Origin: Duganella zoogloeoides
GTDB lineage: Bacteria > Pseudomonadota > Gammaproteobacteria > Burkholderiales > Burkholderiaceae_D
Reading direction: 5' to 3'
Length of the DNA stretch: 64,000 bases
Assembly (NCBI RefSeq): GCF_034479515.1
Contig: NZ_CP140152.1
Location: forward strand, 2,232,001-2,296,000
This document shows positions 1-9,183 of the stretch, piece after piece. The notes beneath the pieces are model-generated. The model ran no database searches. It had not been told where the DNA came from and was given only the letters and a program-made list of their open reading frames with translations. Position 1 is the first letter of the stretch; every line of letters starts with the position of its first letter. Made by a program: the position numbers and the translations under genes.

Positions 1-333
1 GCGGCCCGCCAGGTGCTGAGGGCCGGCCAGCAGTCCCGCTTCGATGCGGACGCCATCGAGGCGCCGGTGGCCGCCGGCCGCCATGCCGATGCATGGACGC
101 GCGGCAGGCTGCTCGCGCGGGACCTGCCGCTCGATAGTCTGGTGGCCGACCTGGGACGCTACCGGCGCGGCCTGCTGCGTTGCGATCCGGCGGTGGCGCG
201 TTTGCGCATCAGCGGCGCGTTCCAGTTGAACCGGATCGACGCGGTGCTGGCGGCATTGCCGCGCACCTTGCCGGTCAGCGTGGTATACCGCACGCGGTAC
301 TGGGTAACCATCGTGCCGCGCGGGCAGGCCTGA
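1..333 (+). CDS. FecR-family anti-sigma factor, C-terminal part (5' end outside window)
   Basis: The frame is open from the first base and ends at a TGA at 331-333, giving about 110 residues of a C-terminus. It carries the FecR C-terminal pattern: a tryptophan and 'RGRLLARDLPL', then 'LGRYRRG', then 'RISGAFQLNRID' and a closing 'YWVTIVPRG'. FecR proteins sit in the inner membrane, sense a TonB receptor through their periplasmic C-terminus and control a FecI-type ECF sigma factor. The sigma gene is expected just upstream, outside the window. The siderophore receptor 90 bp downstream has the extra N-terminal signalling domain that such a FecR would read, so the two probably form one surface-signalling unit. 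Confidence 0.85.
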   Translation, partial: AARQVLRAGQQSRFDADAIEAPVAAGRHADAWTRGRLLARDLPLDSLVADLGRYRRGLLRCDPAVARLRISGAFQLNRIDAVLAALPRTLPVSVVYRTRYWVTIVPRGQA

Positions 334-379
334 GCATCAAAAAAATAATCGAATAGTCTGTCACCTTTGCGTGGGTTGC

Positions 380-398
380 GTGTCATCGGTAGTGACAC
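380..398. promoter_or_regulatory. Inverted repeat upstream of TonB receptor
   Basis: GTGTCA at 380-385 and TGACAC at 393-398 are perfect 6-bp arms around a 7-nt spacer, 25 bp before the receptor ATG. It may be an operator or a leader hairpin. It does not resemble a Fur box, so no regulator is assigned. Confidence 0.3.
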
Positions 399-423
399 CC
401 CATCACGACAAGGATCTCCACGC

Positions 424-2907
424 ATGAGCAAACAGCAACTTCCGCAGCAACCGCGCCTGAACCATTTCAATCAATGCCTGCGCGCCGCCGTCATGGCGCT
501 GGCCGTCGGCACGGCCGTGGCGCCGTTGCCGGCGCTGGCCGCGCCGGCCGTCGCCAGCTACCAGGTGCCCGCCGGCCCGCTCGACGAAGCCCTGGCCAGT
601 TTTGCCGCCAGCGCCGGCATCAGCGTGCAAATGCTGCCGGCGCAGGTGGCCGGGCGCAGCACCCCGGGCCTGCACGCCCAGGTCACCGTGGCCGAAGGGT
701 TGGCCGTGCTGCTGGCCGGCAGCGGGCTCGAGGCCGTGGATGCGGGCGGCAGCGTGTGGGTGCTGCGCGCCGCGCCGGCTGTCGACCGCCTTGCCGCCAC
801 GCTGGCGCCGGTGACGGTTACCGCACAGGCGGAGCGTGACGTGCCCACCGAGGGAACCGGTTCGTATGTATCGGCGGCGGTCCTTACCACCGCCACGCCG
901 CTCGGATTGACGTTGCGAGAGACGCCGCAGTCGGTCAGCGTGATGACCAGCCAGCGTCTAGAAGACCAGGGACTGACCACGATCCAGCAGGCGCTGGCGC
1001 AAGTTCCCGGCGTGCGCACAGGTTCACTGGTCAGCGAGCTCGGTAATGCCAGTGCGCGCGGCTATGCGTTCAGCAATTACCAGTTCGATGGGTTGAACAC
1101 CTATGTGGAGGTGCTGGGCGGCGGGGCGGTGCCTGCATCCACCCTGGCCGACATGGCGCTGTACGACCGCATCGAGGTGCTGCGGGGCGCCTCCGGGCTG
1201 GTGACCGGCTCCGGCGACCCGTCCGGAACCATCAACATGGTGCGCAAGAAGCCCACCGCCGTGTTTCAGCGTTCGGTAGAAGCGGGCATCGGTTCGTGGC
1301 ACGGCAAGCGTGGCGCAGCCGACATCTCCGGGCCGCTTAATGACGCCCGCACCGTGCGCGGCCGGTTGATCGCGGTAGCCCAGGACGGCGACAGCTACAT
1401 CGACAATTACGGCAGGAAGAAGGGGATCGTGTATGGCGTGGTGGAGGCCGACCTTGGCGCCACCACCCGCCTGACGGCAGGCTTCGAGCATGAGCGCACG
1501 CGGGTCAGGGGGCAGGGCGCGTACGTGGGCTTTCCGCTATGGTACCGCGATGGCACGCGCACGGATCTGCCGGTGTCGTTTACCGCTGCCAGCCGCGACA
1601 ACTGGCTGCGACTCGATTCGACCAAGGCATTCGCGGCGCTGGACCAGCAACTGGGCGGTGACTGGCAACTGAAACTGTCTGCCAGCCACGCGCGTTCCAC
1701 CCACGAGGACGGCCGGATATTCCTGCGGTTTAACAGCAGTTTCGCCAACCAGGCAGGCGACGGGATTGTGCTCAACGCATCCCAGCGCGATGGACATATC
1801 CGCCAAGATAGCGTGGACGTCAACGTGCGTGGGCCGTTTACCGTGTTCGGCCGCCAGCACGAAGCAGTGCTCGGCGCCACGTACGGGGATTACAAACAGC
1901 CGATCACGGCGACCAACGCCAGCAATGGCGTCAACGGCACCGCCGCCAACCTGTTTACCTGGGACCGGTCCGGTTCGGCGCAGTATGGCGCCGCGCCGGT
2001 CGTCGGCGCCTACGTGATGCGCCAGTCCAGCCTGTACGGGGCGACCCGCCTGCAGCTGGGCGAGCGTTTCAAACTGATCGCGGGCGCGCGGATCTTCTCG
2101 CACGACTACCACTTTGCCGAACAATGGGCGGGCGGCCGCTATGCCACCGACAGTTCGGAGGACGGCGTCGTCACACCCTATGGCGGCCTGGTATACGACA
2201 TCGACGGTATCCACAGTGTATATGCCAGTTATGCGACCATTTACCGGCCGCAGACGGTGCGCGACCGGAACGGCGCGGCGCTCGATCCGACCGAGGGGGC
2301 CAATTTCGAAGCAGGCCTGAAAAGTGCGTGGCTGGGCGGTCGCGTGAACACGTCGGCCGCGCTCTACCAGATCCGCCAGGACAACCTGGCCGAGGCCGAT
2401 GCCGGCTACACCGTGCCCGGCACCGGCAGCACCGCTGCGTACCGCGCTGTCAACGGCGCCCGCACCTCGGGCGCGGACCTGGAAATGTCGGGCGCCATCA
2501 CGCCCGACTGGAACGTCGCTGCGTCGTGGACCTACAGCCAGACCAAGAATGCCAAGGGTGATCGCATCAATACCACGTTCCCGCGCCAGATGGTCAAGCT
2601 GTGGACCACGTACCGCCTGTCCGGCGCCTGGCGAAGCCTGACCGTGGGCGGCGGCGTGAACTGGCAGGGCAAGACGTATTCCACCGTCAACGCCTGGCAG
2701 ATCGGCCGCGACCTGGATTGGGAGCAGAAATCGTTTGCCGTGGCGGACCTGATGGCGCGTTTCGACGTCGATCCCCGACTGGCCGCCACGCTCACTGTCG
2801 CCAATGTGTTCGACCAGCGATACATCGCCTCGGTATCGGACTGGTGGTATGCCGGCGTGTACGGCGCGCCGCGCAGCGTGGCCCTGAACCTTAAACTGCG
2901 GTTCTGA
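424..2907 (+). CDS. TonB-dependent siderophore receptor with N-terminal signalling (STN) domain
   Basis: Outer-membrane receptor of the FpvA/FoxA type, 827 residues. I chose the ATG at 424 because AAGGAT lies 9 nt upstream and it is followed by a signal peptide (about residues 1-40, ending 'LPALAA'). A secretin/TonB short N-terminal domain follows at about 46-117 ('YQVPAGPLDEALASFA'). A TonB-box-like 'APVTVTAQ' comes next, then the plug ('LRETPQSVSVMT', 'YDRIEVLRGASG') and a long beta-barrel ending in 'LKLRF', with the terminal aromatic residue typical of outer-membrane proteins. The STN domain implies signalling to the FecR protein encoded just upstream. The ligand is probably a ferric siderophore; which one cannot be read from sequence. 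Confidence 0.93.
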   Translation: MSKQQLPQQPRLNHFNQCLRAAVMALAVGTAVAPLPALAAPAVASYQVPAGPLDEALASFAASAGISVQMLPAQVAGRSTPGLHAQVTVAEGLAVLLAGSGLEAVDAGGSVWVLRAAPAVDRLAATLAPVTVTAQAERDVPTEGTGSYVSAAVLTTATPLGLTLRETPQSVSVMTSQRLEDQGLTTIQQALAQVPGVRTGSLVSELGNASARGYAFSNYQFDGLNTYVEVLGGGAVPASTLADMALYDRIEVLRGASGLVTGSGDPSGTINMVRKKPTAVFQRSVEAGIGSWHGKRGAADISGPLNDARTVRGRLIAVAQDGDSYIDNYGRKKGIVYGVVEADLGATTRLTAGFEHERTRVRGQGAYVGFPLWYRDGTRTDLPVSFTAASRDNWLRLDSTKAFAALDQQLGGDWQLKLSASHARSTHEDGRIFLRFNSSFANQAGDGIVLNASQRDGHIRQDSVDVNVRGPFTVFGRQHEAVLGATYGDYKQPITATNASNGVNGTAANLFTWDRSGSAQYGAAPVVGAYVMRQSSLYGATRLQLGERFKLIAGARIFSHDYHFAEQWAGGRYATDSSEDGVVTPYGGLVYDIDGIHSVYASYATIYRPQTVRDRNGAALDPTEGANFEAGLKSAWLGGRVNTSAALYQIRQDNLAEADAGYTVPGTGSTAAYRAVNGARTSGADLEMSGAITPDWNVAASWTYSQTKNAKGDRINTTFPRQMVKLWTTYRLSGAWRSLTVGGGVNWQGKTYSTVNAWQIGRDLDWEQKSFAVADLMARFDVDPRLAATLTVANVFDQRYIASVSDWWYAGVYGAPRSVALNLKLRF

Positions 2908-3451
2908 CGGCCTATGCCGACGCCGGTACCGGCGACCTGTATGTCAGTTTCGTCGACCCCGTCTTTGTCAAGGAGGGCGGCGACATCGCGGCGGTGGTGC
3001 CGGCCGATGCCAAGCTGACCTCCGTCGTCAAGCTGGGCAACGGCATTCATCCCGCTGACGAGAGTTTTGCCGCGCTCATCGATGGCGCCAGCAACACCAT
3101 CCTGGCCCATGCGCGCAAGGAGCTGACCCTCAAGCCGCCAAGATCGAGGGTTCGAGCTCGATCCTGCTCACGGCGGTGGACCGCGCCGACGCCACGGCGG
3201 CGCTCACCACGGCCATCGTCAACCAGATCAGCGGCGCCAGCCGCGAGCAAAGCAGCGGCATCGTCGAAGTCGGGATCGCCGTCACGCAAATGGACGAAAA
3301 CACCCAGCAGAATGCGGCCCTGGTCGAGCAGGCTGCCGCCGCCGCGCAGTCGCTGCAGCAGCAGGCCAGCGCACTGGCGGAAGTGGTTGCCGGCTTCAAG
3401 CTGCCGCAGGGCCGGCAGGCGCTTTTGCTGCTGGGCCAATCCGTGCCGTGA
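2907..3451 (+). pseudogene. Methyl-accepting chemotaxis protein remnant (frameshifted, internally deleted)
   Basis: Directly after the receptor stop, frame 3 reads as part of a periplasmic dCache sensor domain ('TAYADAGTGDLYVSFVDPV', then 'LTSVVKLGNG' and 'HARKELTLKP'). Near 3135 the coding sense moves to frame 2. There, 3212-3451 encodes the C-terminal end of a chemoreceptor signalling domain ('QISGASREQSSGIVEV', 'TQMDENTQQNAALVEQ'). The start, both membrane segments, the HAMP domain and most of the methyl-accepting helix bundle are missing. This is a decayed gene rather than two small genes. The last part carries an ATG at 3176 but has no convincing ribosome-binding site. Confidence 0.75.
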
Positions 3452-3569
3452 TCGTGCCGGCGGCGTTGCCAGTTCGCCATCGGCACGGGTGGCCGCTCGC
3501 GCGGCAATGCGCAACGGTGGAAACGATACAAAACAACTGGCGCGCCGCGTGGCGCAGGGGGGAAGCATC

Positions 3570-3930
3570 ATGTCGATGAAATTTGCCCACGGTGGTAGCG
3601 CAGCGCTGCTTGCTGCCGTATCGCTGGACGTGCTATGCGTGCCGGCCGGCCCGGCGTGGGCTGCGTCCGAACCCAGACCGGGGGCGGGCGCGGACCATGG
3701 ACCGTCGCGCTGCGCTGCGCTACAGCTACGGCACCAGTCACGGTGCCGACCAGACCTACGGCGGGCTCGATCCGAACAGCTGCGTGATGCCGGGCGCATT
3801 CGGTTACCCGTACCCGGCGGCTTCGCGGGGCGACATCCATATCGCCAACCTCAGCTACGACTTGCCAGGCGAGCATCAGCTGCCGCCGGGAGCGGACGTG
3901 ATGCTCTATGCCATCCATGCTAAGATTTAG
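3570..3930 (+). pseudogene. Frameshifted remnant of an exported (possibly outer-membrane) protein
   Basis: A purine-rich GGGGGAAG precedes the ATG at 3570. That frame gives a plausible signal peptide (about 32 residues, ending 'PAWAA') and then loses protein-like character. Around 3690 frame 2 reads 'GGRGPWTVALR', and after three tandem copies of GCGCT (about 3706-3720) the sense passes to frame 1 ('YSYGTSHGADQTYGG', 'NLSYDLPGEHQLPPGADV'), ending at the TAG before 3931. The GCGCT expansion looks like the cause of one frameshift. The family is not recognised; the alternating aromatic pattern hints at a beta-barrel. A real 117-residue product from 3570 cannot be excluded. Confidence 0.45.
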
Positions 3931-4022
3931 GAATAAACAAGATTTCCAGGCCTGGTAATCCTGGCAGGCCGCAGTACGACCTCCAGCGCCAGGCCCCACC
4001 AGTCCGCCACGGAGCCCAAGCG

Positions 4023-4949
4023 ATGACGATTTCCGACAGCACCACCACCTTCCGCAATAAAACAGTCGTGCAGTACGATCCCGACAGCGCTTTCGATCCG
4101 TCGCCCGACGTGGTCTATCGCCTGGCGCTGGACTACGACGACACGCGCAAGATGCCGGAGCTGATCGACAGCTTCCTGGCGCGGGCCGACAAGGCCACGC
4201 TGGAGGCGCTGGTGATCGGCATGTGGGGCGAGCCTTACGAAGCGGGCGCCGATGCGGTGATCGCCGCGCTGGTTAGCCATGCGCCGCAGCTGCCCGCGCT
4301 GCGCGCGCTGTTCATCGGCGACATGACGTACGAGGAATGCGAAATTTCGTGGATCGTGCAGGGCAATTACAAGCCGCTGCTCGACGCTTTCCCGCAGCTG
4401 GAAGAGCTGCGCATCCGCGGCGGCAACGAGCTGACCATCGAGCCGTTCGCCCACCAGAACCTGCGCAAGTTCACCATCGAATCCGGTGGCCTGGACCAGA
4501 AGATCGCGCAAGCGCTGGCTGCGTCCAGCATGCCCAACCTGGAACACCTGGAACTGTGGCTGGGCGCCGACGATTACGGCTTCTCTGGCGATGTGGCGCT
4601 GTACCAGCAAGTGCTGGCGCAACTGGCCACGCCCACCTTGCGCTACCTGGGCCTGCGCGATTCGGAGATCGCCGACGACCTGGCTGCGTGGCTGGCCAAC
4701 GAGCCTTTGCTCGCCACCGTCACCACGCTGGACCTGTCGCTTGGCACCATCGGCGACGCGGGCGCCGAGGCGCTGCTCAATGGTACGCAACTCGGCAACC
4801 TCAAACGCCTGGACCTGTCCCACCACTACATCTCGCCAGCGAACCAGGACAAGCTCCGTGCCTTGCCGTTCGATGTCGTGCTGGCCGATCCCCAGGAAGA
4901 GGACCAGTATGACGGCGAGGGCCATCGCTACGTCGCCGTCGGCGAATAA
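4023..4949 (+). CDS. STM4015-family leucine-rich-repeat protein
   Basis: 308 residues, no signal peptide. The C-terminal two thirds carry irregular leucine-rich repeats ('LEELRIRGG', 'LEHLELWLG', 'LRYLGLRDSEIAD', 'LKRLDLSHHYIS'), a solenoid usually used to bind other proteins. It is first in a five-gene operon whose other members match the Salmonella STM4014, STM4013, STM4012 and STM4011 families in order, so I assign it to the STM4015 family by content and position. GGAG lies about 10 nt upstream of the ATG. No biochemical role is established for this family; a scaffold or substrate-recognition role in the operon is inference. Confidence 0.8.
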   Translation: MTISDSTTTFRNKTVVQYDPDSAFDPSPDVVYRLALDYDDTRKMPELIDSFLARADKATLEALVIGMWGEPYEAGADAVIAALVSHAPQLPALRALFIGDMTYEECEISWIVQGNYKPLLDAFPQLEELRIRGGNELTIEPFAHQNLRKFTIESGGLDQKIAQALAASSMPNLEHLELWLGADDYGFSGDVALYQQVLAQLATPTLRYLGLRDSEIADDLAAWLANEPLLATVTTLDLSLGTIGDAGAEALLNGTQLGNLKRLDLSHHYISPANQDKLRALPFDVVLADPQEEDQYDGEGHRYVAVGE

Positions 4950-4964
4950 TCGTTGGTACGTCCC

Positions 4965-6065
4965 ATGACCGCGATGGTCGTGCTGGCAACAGCCGGCAGC
5001 AAGCGTGTGCGGCTGCTGCAGGCGGCGCGCGCGCAGCTGGGTATGTCGCCAGCGCGCATTCTGGAATGGCGCGACTGGCTGAACTTGCCGTCGTTGCTGG
5101 AACAGGCGCTCGATCAGCAATGCCTGTTCAAGATCGAACCGCCCGGCGACGATCCCGCCGCGCACCTGCACCTGCTGCGCGACGGTTGCCGCCTGCTGGA
5201 CCGGCCGGCCCCGCGTGCGCCCGAACACGGCGAATTGCTGGCGATGGACGCCTGGTTTGCCGGTTTTTCCAACGCCATGGCGCGACTGTCGAAGCAGTTG
5301 GTGGACCTGCAAGCCGCCAGCGTGGTCAACGCCCCCGGCGAGATCTCGCTGATGACCGACAAGCTGGCGTGCCAGCACCATTTTCATGAACACGGCGTGC
5401 CCACGCCGGCCCTGCTGGGGCGCGTGGACGGCTACGACCACCTGCAAGCGCTGCTATCTGAACACGACCTCGATCGCCTGTACCTCAAACCGCGCTACGG
5501 TTCCTCCGCCTCCGGCGTGGTGGCCTACCGGCGCAACCGGGCAGGGCGCCAGCAGGCCACTACCTCGGCCCGCGTTGTGCACGCGAACGGCGGCATATGC
5601 CTGTTCAATGACAAGCGCATCGTGCGCCACGAGCGCACCGCCGATATCGCCGCGCTGGTCGATGCCCTGGCCGCGCAGGAACTGTACGCGGAGGCGTGGC
5701 TCGACAAGCCGCGCTGCGGCGACAGCCATTACGACCTGCGCGTGGTCGCCATCGGCGGCCGGCCCGCGCACCGGGTAGCGCGCCTGGGCACGCAGATGAT
5801 GACCAATCTGCACCTCGACAACCAGCGCGGCGACGCTGCCACGCTGCTCCACGCTGCCGATATGGCTTCGCTGGAGGCCACCGTGCAGAAGGCGGCGCGG
5901 GCGTTTCCTGGCAGCGGCGTGGCCGGGTACGACCTGGTGGTGCACCGGGGCCAAACCCACGTGCTGGAGGCGAACGCTTTCGGCGACCTGCTGCCCGGAC
6001 TGTTGTGGCAGCAGCGCGATACCTATGCGGCGCAACTGCAGGAGCTGTCCCCATGCCGGACATGA
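4965..6065 (+). CDS. STM4014-family ATP-grasp-like protein
   Basis: 366 residues from the ATG at 4965, 15 bp after the previous stop; an in-frame TTG at 4953 is less likely. The central part has the ATP-grasp look: 'SLMTDKLACQHHFHEHGVP', then the nucleotide-binding strand 'LYLKPRYGSSASGVV', and near the C-terminus 'GVAGYDLVVHRGQTHVLEAN' with the metal-binding Glu/Asn. ATP-grasp enzymes join a carboxylate to an amine or thiol through an acyl-phosphate. The gene overlaps the next one by 13 bp from its preferred start. In this operon it would be the ligase that joins building blocks or modifies a peptide, but the substrate is unknown. Confidence 0.8.
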   Translation: MTAMVVLATAGSKRVRLLQAARAQLGMSPARILEWRDWLNLPSLLEQALDQQCLFKIEPPGDDPAAHLHLLRDGCRLLDRPAPRAPEHGELLAMDAWFAGFSNAMARLSKQLVDLQAASVVNAPGEISLMTDKLACQHHFHEHGVPTPALLGRVDGYDHLQALLSEHDLDRLYLKPRYGSSASGVVAYRRNRAGRQQATTSARVVHANGGICLFNDKRIVRHERTADIAALVDALAAQELYAEAWLDKPRCGDSHYDLRVVAIGGRPAHRVARLGTQMMTNLHLDNQRGDAATLLHAADMASLEATVQKAARAFPGSGVAGYDLVVHRGQTHVLEANAFGDLLPGLLWQQRDTYAAQLQELSPCRT

Positions 6066-6880
6066 ACCTGGTCGTGGGCAGTCACGACATCGTCTTCATC
6101 ACGCTCGATACCTTGCGCTACGACGTGGCGCAAGCGCTGTTCGAGGCCGGTGAGCTGCCGGTGCTGGGCCGCTTTTTGCCAGCCACCGGCTGGGAGCGAC
6201 GCCACTCGCCCGCCACGTTTACCTATGCCGCGCACCAGGCATTTTTTGCCGGTTTCCTGCCCACGCCGGCGGCGCCGGGCCGCCACCCGCGCCTGTTCGC
6301 CAGCGCCTTTGCCGGCAGCGAGACCACGTCGGCACGCACGTTCGCTTTCGAGCAGGCGAGCATTCCCGAGGCGCTGGCGGCGCGCGGCTACCGCACCATC
6401 TGCATCGGCGGCGTCGGCTTTTTCAACAAGCAGACGGCGCTGGGCAGCGTGCTGCCGGCGCTGTTCCAGGAAAGTTACTGGAGCGCCGGCATGGGCGTAG
6501 CCAGCCGCCACTCCACCGAAAAGCAGGTGGCGCTGGCGCGCGATCTGCTGGCGCAGAACAGCTGCCGCACCTTTTTGTTCATCAACGTGGCCGCACTGCA
6601 CACGCCCAATCGCGCGTATCTGCCGGGCTGCCGCGCCGACAACCTGGAAAGCCACGCGGCCGCCTTGCGCTACGTCGACCAGGCGCTGGCGCCGTTGTTC
6701 GACGCCTGCGCCGCGCGCGCGCCCACCTTTGCGATGGTCTGCTCCGACCATGGCAGCGCTTACGGCGAAGACGGTTACCGTGGCCACCGCGTGGCGCACG
6801 ACAGCGTCTGGAACGTGCCGTATGCGCACTTCTTCATCCCCGCACTTATCGACGCACAAGCAACAGGAGCCGCATCATGA
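6053..6880 (+). CDS. STM4013/SEN3800-family sulfatase-like hydrolase
   Basis: 275 residues of the alkaline phosphatase/sulfatase superfamily. The N-terminus has the metal-binding strand 'IVFITLDTLRYDVA'. A candidate Thr nucleophile region lies at 'SPATFTYAAHQAFF', and the C-terminus has the second metal site 'CSDHGSAYGEDGYRGHRV'. I chose the ATG at 6053 (GGAG 8 nt upstream) rather than the ATG at 6062 that overlaps the previous stop. It lacks a signal peptide, so it acts in the cytoplasm, unlike most sulfatases. Its place between an ATP-grasp and two radical SAM genes fits hydrolysis of a phospho- or sulfo-ester during biosynthesis; the substrate is unknown. Confidence 0.8.
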   Translation: MPDMNLVVGSHDIVFITLDTLRYDVAQALFEAGELPVLGRFLPATGWERRHSPATFTYAAHQAFFAGFLPTPAAPGRHPRLFASAFAGSETTSARTFAFEQASIPEALAARGYRTICIGGVGFFNKQTALGSVLPALFQESYWSAGMGVASRHSTEKQVALARDLLAQNSCRTFLFINVAALHTPNRAYLPGCRADNLESHAAALRYVDQALAPLFDACAARAPTFAMVCSDHGSAYGEDGYRGHRVAHDSVWNVPYAHFFIPALIDAQATGAAS

Positions 6881-8256
6881 ACACCTCCGAACAGCCGGGA
6901 ACCCTGGCGCAGCGCATGCGCCATACGCCGTACCAGGCATATTCGTATTCTTATCCGCACAAGGCTGCGTATCGCCCGTTGTCGCAGGCGACACCGCTCG
7001 CGCCGCTGTGGGCGCAGCAGGACCGCTCGGCGCTGTTCGCCTACATCCACATTCCGTTCTGCGAAATGCGCTGCGGCTTTTGCAACCTGTTCGCCATGGC
7101 GCGGCCCGGTGTCGACATGGTTGAGCGCTACGTGCAGCAGGTGCTGGTGCAAATGCGCGCGATGGACGAAGTGCTTGGTGCGCGCAGCTTTGCCCGCTTC
7201 GCGCTCGGCGGCGGCACGCCGACGTATTTATCTGCGGCGCAGCTCGATACCTTGCTGTGCGGCGCGCGCGATATCCTTGGCATCGATCTGCATGCCACGC
7301 CGGCCGGCATCGAAGCCTCGCCCGAAACCATCACCGCCGAACGGCTGGCTGTCTGTCGTGCGCACGGCATCGACCGCGTGAGCCTGGGCATCCAGAGTTT
7401 TGCCGCCGGCGAGATGCGCGCACTGGCGCGTCCGCAGCAGAACGCCACCGTGCATCACGCCATCGGCTTGATCCGCGCGGCGGGCTTTCCGACCCTGAAT
7501 CTTGACCTGATCTACGGCATCGCGGGGCAGACGGTGGCCAGTCTGCTGGCATCGATCGACAGCGCACTGGCGTTCGTGCCGGAAGAGATTTACCTGTATC
7601 CGCTATACGTGCGCGAGCAGACGGGCCTGGGCAAGGTGGCGCGCCGGCAGGGCGCACAGACCCTCGACCCCATCATGCTGGCGAGCGATGGGGACAGCCG
7701 GCTGGCCCTGTACGCGGCCGCCCGCGACCACCTGCGCGCGCGCGGCTATGTGCAGGTATCGATGCGCATGTTCCGCGCGCCGCATGCACCGAGCGATGCG
7801 GGTCCTTCCTACTGCTGTCAGAACGACGGCATGGTGGGCCTGGGCGCGGGCGCGCGTTCGTACACGTCGCAACTGCATTACTCGAGCGAATACGCGGTGG
7901 CCCGCACCGAGACCATCGGCATCATCGACAACTACCTGGCATTGGACCAGGCGCGCTTCGCCCAGGCCGAACATGGCTACCTGCTCGAGGTGCAAGACCA
8001 GCAACGCCGCTACGTGATCCAGTCGCTGCTGACCGAACCGGGCCTCGATGGCGACGCCTACACCGCGCGCTTCGGCACCGCCTGCGAAGCCGACCTGCCG
8101 CAGCTGGCCGAACTGTTTGCATTGGAACTGGTGGAGCGGGACGGACCGCTGCTGCGGTTGAACGACCAGGGCTACGCCTACGCCGACACCATCGGTCCGT
8201 GGCTGGCGTCGGACACCGTGCGTGCACTGATGGCCGAAAGCGGACAGGCGTGCTGA
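6877..8256 (+). CDS. STM4012-family radical SAM protein (HemN/HemW-like)
   Basis: 459 residues; ATGA overlap with the upstream stop and AGGAG before the ATG. The radical SAM cluster motif CxxxCxxC is at C62, C66 and C69 ('HIPFCEMRCGFC'), followed by HemN-like elements ('ALGGGTPTYLS', 'GIEASPETIT', 'RVSLGIQSF', 'NLDLIYGI'). The C-terminal region resembles the HemN accessory domain. It looks like a coproporphyrinogen dehydrogenase, but its operon partners point to another reaction. HemW-type proteins bind haem and some HemN-like enzymes are methylases, so a C-methylation or other radical transformation is possible. Confidence 0.85.
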   Translation: MNTSEQPGTLAQRMRHTPYQAYSYSYPHKAAYRPLSQATPLAPLWAQQDRSALFAYIHIPFCEMRCGFCNLFAMARPGVDMVERYVQQVLVQMRAMDEVLGARSFARFALGGGTPTYLSAAQLDTLLCGARDILGIDLHATPAGIEASPETITAERLAVCRAHGIDRVSLGIQSFAAGEMRALARPQQNATVHHAIGLIRAAGFPTLNLDLIYGIAGQTVASLLASIDSALAFVPEEIYLYPLYVREQTGLGKVARRQGAQTLDPIMLASDGDSRLALYAAARDHLRARGYVQVSMRMFRAPHAPSDAGPSYCCQNDGMVGLGAGARSYTSQLHYSSEYAVARTETIGIIDNYLALDQARFAQAEHGYLLEVQDQQRRYVIQSLLTEPGLDGDAYTARFGTACEADLPQLAELFALELVERDGPLLRLNDQGYAYADTIGPWLASDTVRALMAESGQAC

Positions 8257-9140
8257 CAGCGGCCGATGGGGCACTGGCGCTGCTGTACCGGGGCACGCTA
8301 TCGAGCTGTAACTACGCCTGCGACTACTGCCCGTTCGCCAAAAAGCAGGACAGCCGCGCCGTGCTGGCGCGCGATGCGCGCGAGGTAGGGCGCTTCACCG
8401 AATGGGTGGCTGCCCAGGACCGCGCCATCAGCGTATTGTTTACGCCGTGGGGCGAAGCGCTGGTGCGGCGCCATTACCGCACCGCCATGCATATCCTGGC
8501 CACGCTGCCCAATGTGCGCCAGGTGGCGCTGCAAACCAACCTGTCCGGCCCATTAAGCTGGCTGGCCGACATGGACGAAGCCTCCCGCGCCAAGATCGGC
8601 CTGTGGTGCACCTACCACCCGGACCAGACCACGCTGGCGCGCTTTGTCGAGCGGTGCGCGCGGCTCGACGCCGTTGGTGTACGCTACTCGGTCGGCGTGG
8701 TGGCGCTGCGTGAACACTACGACGCCATCCGCGCGCTGCGCGCGGCGCTGCCGTCGCACATCTATCTTTGGTTGAACGCGTACGATCGGCGCGGGCCCGG
8801 CTACTACGCGGCTGACGACCTGGCCTGGCTCGACGCCATCGACCCGTGGTTCGCACAAAGCCGCCGCCCGGCGCCGTCACGCGGCAAGGGCTGCCTGGCG
8901 GGCGAGGCTGCACTGTCGGTGGACGGCGACGGCACGCTGACGCGCTGCCATTTCGTGCCCGAGGTGCTGGGGAATTTGTACCAGCATGAGCTGGCGGATC
9001 TGCTGCAGGAACGCAGCTGCCCGCGCTTCAAGTGCGATTGCTACATCGGCTATGCGCAGCGCAAGGACTTGCCGTTTCAGCGGGTGTTCGGGGAAGGGGT
9101 GTTGGCGCGCATACTTCCAATGGCCAGGTCCGCACGATAG
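8250..9140 (+). CDS. STM4011-family radical SAM protein with SPASM-like C-terminus
   Basis: 296 residues from a GTG at 8250 that overlaps the STM4012 stop by 7 bp. The CxxxCxxC motif is at C20, C24 and C27 ('SCNYACDYCPF'). The C-terminal 80 residues hold a second cysteine group ('GKGCLAGEAALSVDGDG', 'CHFVPEVLGNLY', 'CPRFKCDCYIGY'), like the SPASM/twitch auxiliary cluster domains of peptide-modifying radical SAM enzymes. That domain suggests a peptide or peptide-like substrate, yet no precursor peptide gene is evident beside it. Last gene of the STM4015-4011 operon. Confidence 0.85.
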   Translation: MLTAADGALALLYRGTLSSCNYACDYCPFAKKQDSRAVLARDAREVGRFTEWVAAQDRAISVLFTPWGEALVRRHYRTAMHILATLPNVRQVALQTNLSGPLSWLADMDEASRAKIGLWCTYHPDQTTLARFVERCARLDAVGVRYSVGVVALREHYDAIRALRAALPSHIYLWLNAYDRRGPGYYAADDLAWLDAIDPWFAQSRRPAPSRGKGCLAGEAALSVDGDGTLTRCHFVPEVLGNLYQHELADLLQERSCPRFKCDCYIGYAQRKDLPFQRVFGEGVLARILPMARSAR

Positions 9141-9183
9141 AAATACGCGCCATAATGGGTCATCAATCCCCGAGGAGACTGGC

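Noticed and set aside
3176..3451. Independent small gene of 91 codons
   Set aside because: It reads as the end of a chemoreceptor signalling domain and the preceding frame reads as its sensor domain, so a pseudogene explains both better.
6877..8256. Call as hemN (coproporphyrinogen III dehydrogenase)
   Set aside because: Motifs are HemN-like, but operon context is the STM401x set, which makes a haem-synthesis role unlikely.
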